Below are positions 1 to 13,512 of a DNA stretch of 64,000 nt, piece by piece. The number at the start of each line of letters is the position of its first letter. Position 1 is the first letter of the stretch. The DNA is from Taiwanofungus camphoratus (taxonomy: Eukaryota; Basidiomycota; Agaricomycetes; Polyporales; Taiwanofungaceae). The notes below the pieces were generated by a model. That model had not been told where the DNA came from. It did not search any database and saw only the letters and a list, made by a program, of their open reading frames with translations. The stretch lies in the NCBI GenBank assembly GCA_003999685.1, contig CP021224.1, positions 2,108,001 to 2,172,000 on the forward strand, read 5' to 3'. Made by a program: the position numbers and the translations under genes.

Positions 1-1
1 A

Positions 2-1361
2 TTTGGGTCATTCGTTGTATTCTGCGCTGCAGCCCGACTCACGAACAATGACACCTTCCGGTGGTCGAACATTTTTACCGACTATGGGTCAGCTTGGAAA
101 TCCAGACTCCCAAACAACGAAGAGATGCGGAGAATACGATATTACTCTTTTGGCAAGGTGAATCCCAAAGTGATCGTCTGCGAAAAGCCCCTCACTAAGC
201 AAGATCACTTGGAAGTACAGAAACTACAGGATGGTCTAGCAGCTATGAAAGACGCGGTGGAGGAATGGCCTCAAACACTGAAGGCTCTGATGATTTGGAC
301 CTATGTTCAGGTTGCGCAGCCCATTCTGGACATGTCTGAAGGCAGGAGGGTGGCTTGGTTCATCGCAACCATTAACGGGGCTGTATACATTGCATGGCAA
401 TTTCCGCGACTGAAGCCTTTTATGACAAGACATTTCACGCATGATCCGCTTTCTGGCCTGTCTTACACTTTGCTAACGAGCATGTTTAGGTGCGACTGTT
501 CAATATATTGCACACTTGAACGCATGCTTACTAGTAATCGATGTCCACAGCCACAGATCCTTGTTACATCTGTTAGTGAACTCAATGATACTGTCTACCT
601 TTGGTACATTTTCTTCTTTGTGTTTGGTTGTCATATCCTAAGTACCCGGTCCAGGTTCCGCTACAACCCAGTGGTTCGCCGAAGAAACACAGAAGGACTC
701 AGAAAATCTACGAGAGTCCACATCGAAATGGCATTTCATCGCGTTCTTCATCTCAGGTGAGCAGTGGCGGTCACCCTTCCCCATCAGTGATGTCTAAGTG
801 ATGTCTCGGCTGTTCCGATAGCTGGCCTTTTCTCTGGGCTCGTTTCGCACATTGTCAGCGCTCGCGTCACATTCCCGCGACTAGTCTCTCGCCTCACATC
901 ATCCACGGCGCCCGGCAACTCTAAGACCCTCACAGCCAGCATTACAAAAAATCGCCCCTTTAAAAATGCAGCAAAGGAACAATCTTTGACGATCCCCCCA
1001 TCGCTCGGGTCCTCTGGTGCTGTCTATAGCACTCTGGTAGTGGTTGCAATGGCATATCCTGACACGGAGCTAGCGCTGAAGATTCCGCCGGCGTTTCCCA
1101 TCCCCATTCAATACGGTGTAGGCACTCTGTTAGCAGTAGACATCCTAGGTGCTCTGCGCGGATGGAGGTCAGTCATATCGTATGCAAACCTCAAGATTTT
1201 GCTCATATTTATGATACAGATACTTCAATCATTGGGCACACCTCGGCGGCGCAGCTTTCGGGGCCTTCTACTGGGAGTACGGATTCGAGTTATGGGATCT
1301 CTTGCGGGTAATCACTCTTGGTAATTTACCTCCGTCGCTATCCAAGACACAGGTACAATGA
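2..1361 (+). CDS. Rhomboid intramembrane serine protease, PARL/Pcp1 type (5' end outside window)
   Basis: Mitochondrial-type rhomboid protease that cleaves membrane proteins inside the bilayer. The reading frame is open from base 2, so the start lies left of the window. Proposed exons: <2-489, 551-603, 655-756, 822-1167, 1220-1361; phases agree at every junction. An extra intron 158-199 is possible, since both versions stay in frame. The joined protein has the family order: helix ending LTSMF, then SHRSLLHLLVNSM, then helix WHFIAFFISAGLFSGLVSH, then the Ser loop SLGSSGAVYS (GxSG, nucleophile Ser), and finally FNHWAHLGGAAFG with the catalytic His. A possible last 45-nt intron (1308-1352) does not change the stop. 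It converges on the TRM4 gene with only about 140 bp between stops. Family assignment is firm; the N-terminus and import signal cannot be judged. Confidence 0.9.
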
Positions 1362-1500
1362 ATCGTAGCTATCGCGATGATTTATTCTGTTGCTTCTGTT
1401 CTATTTGCTATTGCCAACACCCGACACGCATGTACAACCGCCTCCGGTAAGGAGACGCCATTCGTCCGACAAATCAGAATTATGTATTTGTAAGGCCAAC

Positions 1501-4642
<3,142 letters not shown>

Positions 4643-4704
4643 TTGTTTAGCTTCCACAGTGACCGACAAATCAAAATTCTGGGAAGCAATAAATCGGTTA
4701 CTAA

Positions 4705-4809
4705 AGCGTATTCGCAGCCAGGTTCGAATTAGGTCCCGCACCAATCAGAGACCGTTATTTGCGTATTTTTTCCTTTTTTGCTTGAGTTCAAATTGGCTGC
4801 GAATACGCT
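4705..4809. repeat. Inverted repeat with 16-bp perfect arms
   Basis: Left arm AGCGTATTCGCAGCCA at 4705-4720, right arm its exact reverse complement at 4794-4809, spacer 73 bp. Similarity continues imperfectly inward (TTCGAA versus TTTGAA). It lies just upstream of the TRM4 start codon, so it may be a small folded element or a regulatory site; which one cannot be told. Confidence 0.7.
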
Positions 4810-5507
4810 CTACTATCCTGGCAACAGTTGGAGTATACTGTCCTAGCCCAGTCCTCGAATCTCGAAAATACTGATCAGGTGGGTCACGTGACTGGTCACT
4901 CGGCAAGAGAGGTACTTCGATCGCGGTGCAGCGTGAACTCGGCCTTGCACGGGCTTTACTTTCCGCCATTCCAGTCCGTTCAATGAGCGGGCGCAGCGCC
5001 TGCGAAAGCAAGCTCGGCTGCCCCGGAGGACGAATCTACTGGCGGGGTCTCGAAGCTGTGCCATGCGTTCAAGCACCTTTGCGTGCTACCAGTGCCATCA
5101 CGATCACCAAGAATCGATTCAAATTTCAAGCGTGTTTCGTCTTAAAGGCGATAAATAAAATATCGCTTGTCCGAGAGTAACCCGCAATCGAGACTTTGTC
5201 AATTGGGTACACAGGTGAGCACATTGTTTTCCCGCCTTCAAGTCCAGGTGTTCTTCAAGGTTGTGATTGGATTAATTTCTTGACGACTGCTCTCATAAAC
5301 TGGGCGAGTCTGATTGAATTTTGTGCTTAGATGCGTGGTTGTGCCTGTTGGCACGTTCTGTTACATAGTATCGGGCAGAATGTTTCCTGATCTATGCACA
5401 TCGTTCACGGCACCGTCATCTCGAAATTTCCTGGCGCAGATGCTTGATTTGTTGGTGTGCGTTACATCATGAATAAGTGTTTCTCCTTGCGGATAGTACT
5501 GTAAGTA

Positions 5508-5754
5508 CTATGCCTATGTATGGTGTCGGCACCGTGACTCAGTGGGCAATTGCTTCTGATTGGTCGAAAGCTCATAATTTTTGATGGCTTTCACAAATAT
5601 TATGCCTTATTGATGGAGTCGGCACCCTCCAGTCAGCTTCCGATTAGTCAAAAGCTTGTCTTATTTGATGGCTTTCGCAATTCCCGAAAACTTTATTGGT
5701 CAATACCCTAAGTGCCGATTGAGGGAGTGCGCCGACTCTACCCAGTAGGCATAG
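5508..5754. mobile_element. MITE-like element with short terminal inverted repeats and TA flanks
   Basis: Ends are CTATGCCTA (5508-5516) and TAGGCATAG (5746-5754), a perfect 9-bp inverted pair, directly flanked by TA on both sides (5506-5507 and 5755-5756). That fits a Tc1/mariner-type target duplication. Subterminal repeats are visible: TTGATGGCTTTC occurs twice inside, and GTCGGCACC-like stretches recur. It has no coding capacity at 247 bp, so a non-autonomous element is the natural reading. No second copy was seen in this window. Confidence 0.55.
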
Positions 5755-6347
5755 TATTAATGTCTGATGGCCATTACTTGCGAGGCGCGTAAGGCACGGC
5801 CAAGTGGCGTCGCACTCGGTGCGCATAACTCGTCGCCGACAAACCCGATTGGAGCGGTCTGAAATGTAATACAGAACAACCACTGGAATCTCCCTTTATG
5901 GCAATATGCCGAGATGCCGGAGGTTCCCAAGCCGTGAAGACAGCCTGCGCCGCTTCGAGCTGGCTTGGGAAGTGTTCTTGTCTCACACAGGGTGTGCTGG
6001 TCGCTGGGAGCCTGGCTGCTTTCCGTCTTTCGTGTTGTCCTCACTGCTCTCCAGCCCTTCACGGTCCTTGAACACTTTCCCGCACACTTGTCGTCCTTCC
6101 GCTCCTGCCGTGCAGTGAGATCTCCACGTCGGCGCGTCACAGCATCCGGCTGCGGCCCATCATATACGCTTACACCGACAAGTGTGTTCCGTCGTGCCGC
6201 GCAGTGCGCAGCTGCTCACCATTTACCATAAACCTCTTTCCGCACTCCATCTCTCCACGAATATAATCCCACCCCCCCACTTGCGTGTCACTCCCTTCCC
6301 CGACCATTTTAATTGGATACCCCCACCGTGCTTTGTTCGCTGCAACC

Positions 6348-8374
6348 ATGATTCTCCTACCGCTCTCCCTCACAGTCTCGTGTCTTCTCGCTCTGGGCTC
6401 GGACGTCCTCGCGGCGCCTCATCCTTCGCTGCCCGTTGGGCAGTCGATCAGCCTCATGCGGAGGCAGGCAGCGCGGCGCAGTCCTGCAGAACAGGGCGCA
6501 TACTTGCAGAAGCGGAGATTGGCCCTGGAGGCCAAGTATGGCATCGGCCATGCTAAGAATAAGAAGCGGGCCAGTGGATTTAATTTGTGAGCTCCTCCGC
6601 TGTCCCCTTTCTACAGGACTAGAAGCTGAATTCACCGTGGTCCCGTAGACTCACGAATCAAGATGCGGATTCCAGGTCAGCAACTCATCTATCCATCAGT
6701 GGATTCGTACGCTCAACATCTGAGTGTCCTCGTTTTCTAGCTTCATTGGTTCGTTGGCTATTGGCACGCCAGGCCAGTCGTTCGATGTGATCCTCGATAC
6801 TGGCTCGTCGTGAGTAATCTCTATCGCAACGTCCGTCTTGTGATAGGCGCTCATGATCCTGTCTTCTCGCCCGTCACAACAGAGATCTCTGGGTTGCGTC
6901 GCAGAACAGCACAACGGACGTGCCAAATGGTGTTTCCACGTTCAAGCCCTCGTCGTCGTCGACGTTCAAGTCTGAAAACAAACCCTTTGATATCACTTAT
7001 GACTCGGGCGCAGCCGCGGGCACACTCGCACAGGACACGGTCCAGCTAGCCGGCTTCAAGGTCAACTCGCAAACTTTTGGTATGTTCGCGCTATCTTATC
7101 AGATAGCACCATCACATCACACGTCCAATCACGACTCAATGAACCACTGTCGTATCCGGGTTTGCTCCGTGATCTAATTCCTACTGCCTACAGCTGTTGT
7201 CAACCAGGTGTCTAATGGCGTGCTTTCTACGCCCGTCTCGGGGCTCATGGGCCTCGCGTGGTCGAACATCGCCTCATCGGGTGCGACGCCCTTCTGGCAG
7301 TCGCTCGCAACCTCCGGCGGGACGCTCGACTCGCCGCTGTTTGCGTTCCAGCTGACGCGGTTCAACAATGCGTCTAATGTGCAAGACCTGGAGCCAGGAG
7401 GGACGTTCACGATGGGTGCGTCTGCCTGATTTCGCCGGGGGGAGGACGGCGGCTGACGGGTTGGTCGCGTGCAGGTGCGGTGAACAACAGCTTGTTCACG
7501 GGAAACATCGACTACCAGGATATCCCGTCGGGCCAGGTCGGCTATTGGATCCAGCAGATTGCGGGTTTGTCGCTCCACTGGCTCTTGTTGACCGGCCACC
7601 TCATTGTGTTGTTCGGGTCACGTGCTCCTCAGATCTCACTGTTCAAGGCACCTCGATCAATTTGTCATCTTCGACCGGCACCCCCAATGCTGCGATCGAC
7701 ACAGGCACGACTCTCGTCGGAGGACCCTCTGACGTCATCGAGAGAATTTATGCCGCGATTCCGGGCAGCGCCCAAGGCACAGGCCAGCTCCAGGGCTACT
7801 ATACTTATCGTAAGCGCCGCCTCTCGTTGCACTGAGGTTATCGTGTTGAGCTTGTCCTCTTCGCCCAGCATGCTCGACGCAGGTGACCGTGACGCTCAAG
7901 TTCGGCTCGAGCTCCGTCGCGTGGCCCATCTCGCCTGCAGATTTCGAGTACCAGCAGGATCCAAACGACCCGAGCCAGTGCGTTGGCGCATTCTTCCCGG
8001 TGGACAATAGCGGGACCACTGCGCCGGCGTGGATTGTCGGGGATACCTTTCTTGTGAGTCCCACCCCTGTTCCTTCTTTGTTGCATTCATGACACATGCT
8101 CATCGCATACGAACAGAAAAATGTGTATTCCGTTTTCCGCGCGAACCCGGCCTCGGTCGGTTTCGCCCAGCTCTCGAGCACCGCCCTCGCGATGAATGGC
8201 AAGGGCGGCGCCGCCCCGAGTCCCACAATCGGCTCGGCCGGCGCCGCTGTGAGTGCTACGGGCTCGCCTGGTTCGGATCGCACGAGCAATAGCGCGATGC
8301 GAATTCAGGCAGGAGCTGGTCTGGGCGGAGCGACCGTGCTGGCGGCTGTGACAGTTATGGGCATGCTGTTTTAA
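6348..8374 (+). CDS. Secreted pepsin-like aspartic protease (A1 family) with C-terminal membrane or GPI tail
   Basis: Nine exons, 487 aa, phases consistent: 6348-6586, 6649-6675, 6741-6809, 6883-7079, 7194-7415, 7475-7564, 7633-7809, 7869-8053, 8117-8374. The ATG at 6348 opens a clear signal peptide (ILLPLSLTVSCLLALG) followed by a basic propeptide. The mature domain begins near FIGSLAIGTPGQSFDVIL; the two catalytic Asp motifs are DTGSSDLW and AIDTGTTL, with the flap-region stretch ITYDSGAAAGTL. A YPC..C pair and the late WIVGDTFLKNVYSVF segment are as expected for A1 proteases. After the domain come about 60 Gly/Ala/Ser-rich residues and a hydrophobic C-terminus (LAAVTVMGMLF), which suggests a GPI-anchored, cell-surface enzyme. 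Activity is inferred from intact motifs. Confidence 0.93.
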
Positions 8375-9546
8375 AGGCAGTACTGATGCGTTCACGACAC
8401 CATATGCCGTGTGCTGTTGGGCTTGTTCGTATATTACGAAGGATTGATGGACTAATGGACTGAACGCAGTTGATCGTAGGTGGTGCTCTACATGGACGCT
8501 GTAATGTACGATGCTTTGGCAAGCTAGGATATGAAACGGTGCTTTTACCTCTTTGCCACTCGTCACTCTCTGTAAAAAAATGAAAGTCGGCCTTAGTCGC
8601 CTTTCTGATACCCAAATTGCATAAGTTGACTAACTAGTCGAATTTCTTGCCTTTCGGTGGCTGAATATGAAGCAGTCAGTCACAGAACAGTCGCACATCA
8701 GTCAATCCGAAGTCAGCTTGTGTGACTAATGCATGACTGCCCTGCAAAATTTGCACAAACGTTGACTACGCTTTTTTACAGAGCGTCACTCCAGTAAAGA
8801 GGCGAGTTTTGTACACGTAACTGGCGATCTGCCTGTGCCCGTGCAGAGTGTCACATGGTGGTAGTACCCTGGGGTGGAAGGTATCCAAGGTGGAAATGGC
8901 CGAGTTCCTTTACTATTGAATATGTTATGATGTTTAAGGTGGAGAACTGTCCCGAGTCATGAAGCAAAGTACATTCCATATATGGTATATATCCTTCCTG
9001 GTTAGGAAAGCCGCTGTGTGGAGGGCGGGCCGCGACCCCTAACTTGAACCTCAACAAGGCCATCCAGCCCCGTCACGGAACATCCAATTTATCTCTAGGA
9101 CAACGTTTGATACATAACAATACTAACATATATCGTCAGTTCATTCTTCGTGCATCAGTCTCGCCTGGCATCCCCCGCTGACCGCCTCACTACTGCTGGC
9201 CTCCAAACCTAAGAGATTTGAGCCGCAAGCAATTTGTTGTGTCAGATGAGCGGACGGCGGCGGCGGATCTACGCTAAGGCCACAGTGGAGTGTTGGTCCA
9301 AGTTGCTGTGCGGATAGGAGCCGCATTGTTTATCGTGTGGCGGCCGGGCGGAAGTGTCAAAGTTTTGACAATCCCGATCACATGCATCCGCCTCTCCCCC
9401 GCGCTCATCCGGCCATAGGCTACCATTTTGCCCATATATCTCCGCATAATGGGATGGGCTGCGAGATCCCCTGAAAAGAGTCGTAACTCGCGTCAGCAAC
9501 GGCACCGCATGCTTTCAAACCCACTCTGGACATTTGGAGACGTGCA
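8375..9546. other. Intergenic region, no gene seen
   Basis: AT-richer than its neighbours. Open frames are all under 160 codons, lie mostly opposite the protease end, and show no family motif. Presumably it holds the protease 3' end and the promoter of the next gene. Confidence 0.6.
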
Positions 9547-11872
9547 ATGAGCAGCGTTGCCAGCCCTTTCATCGGTGTGCATGTCTTTGACTCGTCCTTT
9601 GGCGCAGTCCTGGTAGGTGTGGTGTTCCAGGCCATGTACGTCTTCACATGTCTTTCTCTGCCCGTTTGCTCGCTGAACTAGTACGGCGTAGATTTTACGG
9701 GAACGTCTCGACCTCAATGTGGGAATACCAGAAACACTATCGGGGGGATCCATGGTGGCACAAGGGAATAGTGAGTTTGGCTACTGCAACAAGAATTGCA
9801 GCACTCATAAATTGTCGCGCAGGTCTTCGCTGCTTGGTAAGTTGCTCTACCTTTCGCATCTGGTGATCTGGGCCCTCCCTCATTCCAGTTCCTAGGGTGA
9901 TGTGCACCTTCAGCTTAGGAGTTGGAGCACATGCATTTTATGACATCGTTATCGCCAACTTTAAGGATCCGTACGCACTCATGGATCTTCCTTGGTACCG
10001 TTCTTCAAACATATCAATATCCGGGTGTGCTGACGCACAGTGGACTTTACAGGGGTGTTCGTGTGCGTCGTCCATATGTCATTGATGAAAGATCTTGATG
10101 CTGAATTTTCTGCCAGTTAATCCCTCTGGCGAATGTACGTTGTTGAGACAGTTCTTCCTTTTTTGCATGAAACCCGGTTTTTTACAGGGCTCTGTCGTCG
10201 CTATAGTGCGGTTGTGCGTACCATACTGCCCTATGTTATTCTCATATTGATGTTGGCGTCTATCGTCCGCAGTATGTTTCTCAAGCGGCTGTGGAGATGT
10301 GAGTATGTCTTTTGACTTTGGCCCCATAAGGAATTGACTTTTTGTGTCTGTAATGAAGTTTGTAGGGCGAAAGGTCAACTCACGTTTGGCCTCTGGTCTA
10401 TTTTGGCCCTCACGGTGCGGTCAAACCTTTCGCACTTGCGCAAACCCTGACCTTTTTGTCGTCTCCAGGCATTGTTATCAGCGTTTCATTTCAGTAAGAT
10501 TTTCGCATCGTGTGGAAGATAGGTACTAATTCAGACCCCGCCGGCTTTTTCAGTTGGAAGTATTGGTATGCCCGTCTACTACTTGTGCTCGCTTACGACC
10601 TCCTGACGTCCGGTACTGCCTCCTGCTTCCAGTTCTCACCGTTCAGATGTATGTCGCTTTCCGATTTCGTTGTAAGTGCTGATCTGAGACAGGACATTAG
10701 ATTCTGCGCTGGTGCCACGGACAAAATGATGTCATCAAAGGTGCGAGGGTTCTATTATATACATCACACATCCATCTGACATATCTTCAGAAATTGTTCG
10801 AGGCGATGATCTCCGTTGGCGTCACCGCAGACGTCATACTCACCGGAATGCTCTGCGCCTCCTTGAATAGGTCTCGGACGGGCCTATCGAGGTGCGTGCC
10901 GTAATTCATCCGTATTATTTTAGTTGACATAAAGCTGCGCCCAGGACGGATTCGATGATCAATTTGTTGATCTTGTACACAATTCAGACTGGTATGCGCT
11001 TGTCATCTGTACTTGACACTTACTCATAGCCCCATGACGATGCCAGGTCTGCTCCCAGCGTGAGTTGACATTTCCATGGAACGTGCTCCTGTGCACCAAC
11101 TGAAGAACTCTCAGAATGGTCGCAATCGTTTCATTGATTACTGTAAGGCATCGTCTTCAAAACTATAATGTGCCGACTGTCTCACTGCTATGATTGACTG
11201 ACAGTTCATGACAAAAGCGGAATCATTCCTGTTTGTGCCCTTCTACGCTCAGCCCCCCAATTGTACGTCATTGCCAATCTCCTCAATAGTCTTTCACCAA
11301 AGCATGCAGCGCAGTATACCTTATGTCTCTGATTTCTGCGTTCGTATCTCCTACTCTAATCATCTTTGTCCTTACCGATGACGTTGATCATGTTTTTACC
11401 GTTACTTTCCAAAAGCCTCAACCATCGCGAAGTTATCCGGCAACAGGTTCAACGACCGTTTACGATCGACTTGTCTCCGCTCGAGAGATGCATGGCGTCG
11501 CCAGTAGAAGCTTCGGATCACCGCCCTTCGCTGCCAACCCTGACTTTCGACCAGGACTCTGACATAGAGAGCAATTGGCGGCATAGCATCGACAACGTAG
11601 TGGATTCAGAAAAGGCATGTAGAACCCCCCTAGCAAAGTATTTTCATGGAGCGGAGCTGACTTGATTTCTGCTTGCCATTCCTTTGGGATGCGGATGTCA
11701 GCCCCCATCAGAACTCGCTGACAAGGTGCACAAGGACGACGTGACACAATTGGAAATCGACGTCTCGGTACGTTTACTGCGCAACAGACCTGACTTCGTT
11801 CTCATCGTGTCCCAGGATTCCGAAGAACCCCGAATTTCTCCACATTCAGACACACCAAGCGGATATTTCTGA
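9547..11872 (+). CDS. DUF6534-type seven-helix membrane protein
   Basis: Member of a large basidiomycete-specific family of multi-helix membrane proteins of unknown function. Start ATG at 9547 (MSSVASPFIGVHVFDSSFG). First exons 9547-9635, 9692-9770, 9823-9836 (14 nt) and 9896 onwards join in frame. Helices seen in order: GAVLVGVVFQAIFYG, WVMCTFSLGVGAHAFYDI, ALLSAFHF, YARLLLVLAYDLL, then the family signature ADVILTGMLCASLNRSRTG followed by RTDSMINLLILYTIQTG, MVAIVSLIT and LYLMSLISAF with LNHRE. The cytosolic tail is Ser/Asp-rich and ends DTPSGYF at 11872. About a dozen exons; boundaries around 10,010-10,500 are unresolved. The junction between SLISAF and LNHRE (about 11,340-11,413) does not keep frame with a standard GT-AG intron, so a frame break or an unusual splice is possible there. 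Confidence 0.8.
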
Positions 11873-12133
11873 TCAGCCTACGATTTTACTACGTTACTTT
11901 TTACTCACCGTGTCCACCGTGTCCATATCACATACCCTAAACAGACATCTACATGCATACAGGATCTCACCATCCGACGATTAAACTCTTGAACATTGAA
12001 CAGACTTGGAAATGAGACAGAATATTAAGATGAAACTGCAGTAACTAATAATACATGCGTGATACAGCACGCGGATGATATCCTTCCATCGTCCGCTCTA
12101 TGCACCGAACCTATATCCTAAAATACAAATAAA

Positions 12134-12711
12134 TCATGATCGTTCACCACGAAGCCGCCGTGCCAATGCGAGGTCTTTAGGCTGGATGGTCACACGCTTT
12201 GCGTGGATAGCAGCAAGATTGGTATCTTCGAAAAGCGAGACAAGGTATGCTTCGGAGGCTTCCTGAAGAGCCATGACGGCAGACGACTGGAAGCGGAGAT
12301 CCGTCTATCAAGAAGTCAGAACGCAGCTTTGGCAACAACCGATGCAGCAACCGACCTTAAAGTCCTGAGCGATCTCACGGACCAAACGTTGGAAGGGTAG
12401 CTTCCGAATAAGAAGTTCTGTTGATTTCTGGTAACGGCGGATTTCACGAAGGGCAACAGTTCCCGGGCGGAAGCGGTGAGGCTTTTTCACACCACCCGTC
12501 GCACCCTTTTTTAAGTTGTTAGGTAAGTAAGCTGCACGTCGATAATGCGAGTCAAAACTCACTGTGGCAGTCTTGCGCCCCACTGCCGACTTCGCAGCAA
12601 GTTGCTTACGAGGTGCCTTACCTGGACAAAGGGTTTAGTAAGCCTCAGATGGGGCTTCGTATATCACTTACCACCAGTGGACTTGCGAGCGGTTTGTTTG
12701 GTACGAGCCAT
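12134..12711 (-). CDS. Histone H3 with a three-residue longer K27 region
   Basis: Core nucleosomal histone. Four exons: 12711-12672, 12621-12563, 12505-12356, 12304-12134; 139 aa. The N-terminus is canonical ([20 protein letters not shown]) and the histone fold is intact ([35 protein letters not shown], ending [10 protein letters not shown]). Between K18 and V35 the usual segment is replaced by [17 protein letters not shown], three residues longer than the standard 136-residue H3, so K27 would sit in GRKT rather than ARKS. Intron phases leave no obvious way to splice the extra residues out. Divergent from H4, 337 bp between the ATGs. Whether this is the main H3 of the organism or a variant cannot be judged from one locus. 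Confidence 0.93.
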
Positions 12712-13048
12712 TGCTTATTTTATACGAGATGGGAAGAATTGAGTTTTCGGTAACGTGAGAGACAAAGCGCAGCAAAAACGCAAAGGGATGGATAAGGCAA
12801 CCATCACTCCTGCGAGGGCTCTTATATAGGACAGCAGCCTGTGGCAGAACGCGACGCGGCTGGCTCACGTGCTGCGATGCGTTGAATTGAATTCAACAAA
12901 ATAAGGTTTGACACACGTGAGGATGGCCACCAGCGCGTCATATAAGTAGCGTCGCGACTTGTAGTTTCCATTCCACTTGAACCTTGCATTGCATCAGCCA
13001 TCTTCTTGCCTTCAACCTCATTCACTCTTCCTCATCACTTTTTGAACA
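12712..13048. promoter_or_regulatory. Bidirectional histone H3/H4 promoter
   Basis: The 337 bp between the divergent ATGs must drive both genes. A TATATA-like stretch lies at about 12,821-12,827 for H3 and CATATAAG at about 12,940-12,947 for H4, each at a reasonable distance from its start. CACGTG-like E-box cores occur (GCTCACGTGC near 12,865 and ACACACGTGA near 12,912). Functional use of these sites is inferred only. Confidence 0.6.

Positions 13049-13512
<464 letters not shown>

Larger units (their letters stand above)
4643..6347. other. Intergenic region between TRM4 start and protease start
   Basis: No convincing gene. The longest open frames here (up to 127 codons) overlap each other in several frames and have no family motif. 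It contains a 16-bp inverted repeat near the TRM4 start and a 247-bp MITE-like element, both listed separately. The last 250 bp upstream of the protease ATG are pyrimidine-rich, as is usual for fungal promoters. Confidence 0.6.

Noticed and set aside
7735-8289. 184-codon minus-strand frame at the protease end
   Set aside because: Opposite well-supported protease exons 7-9; no motif.
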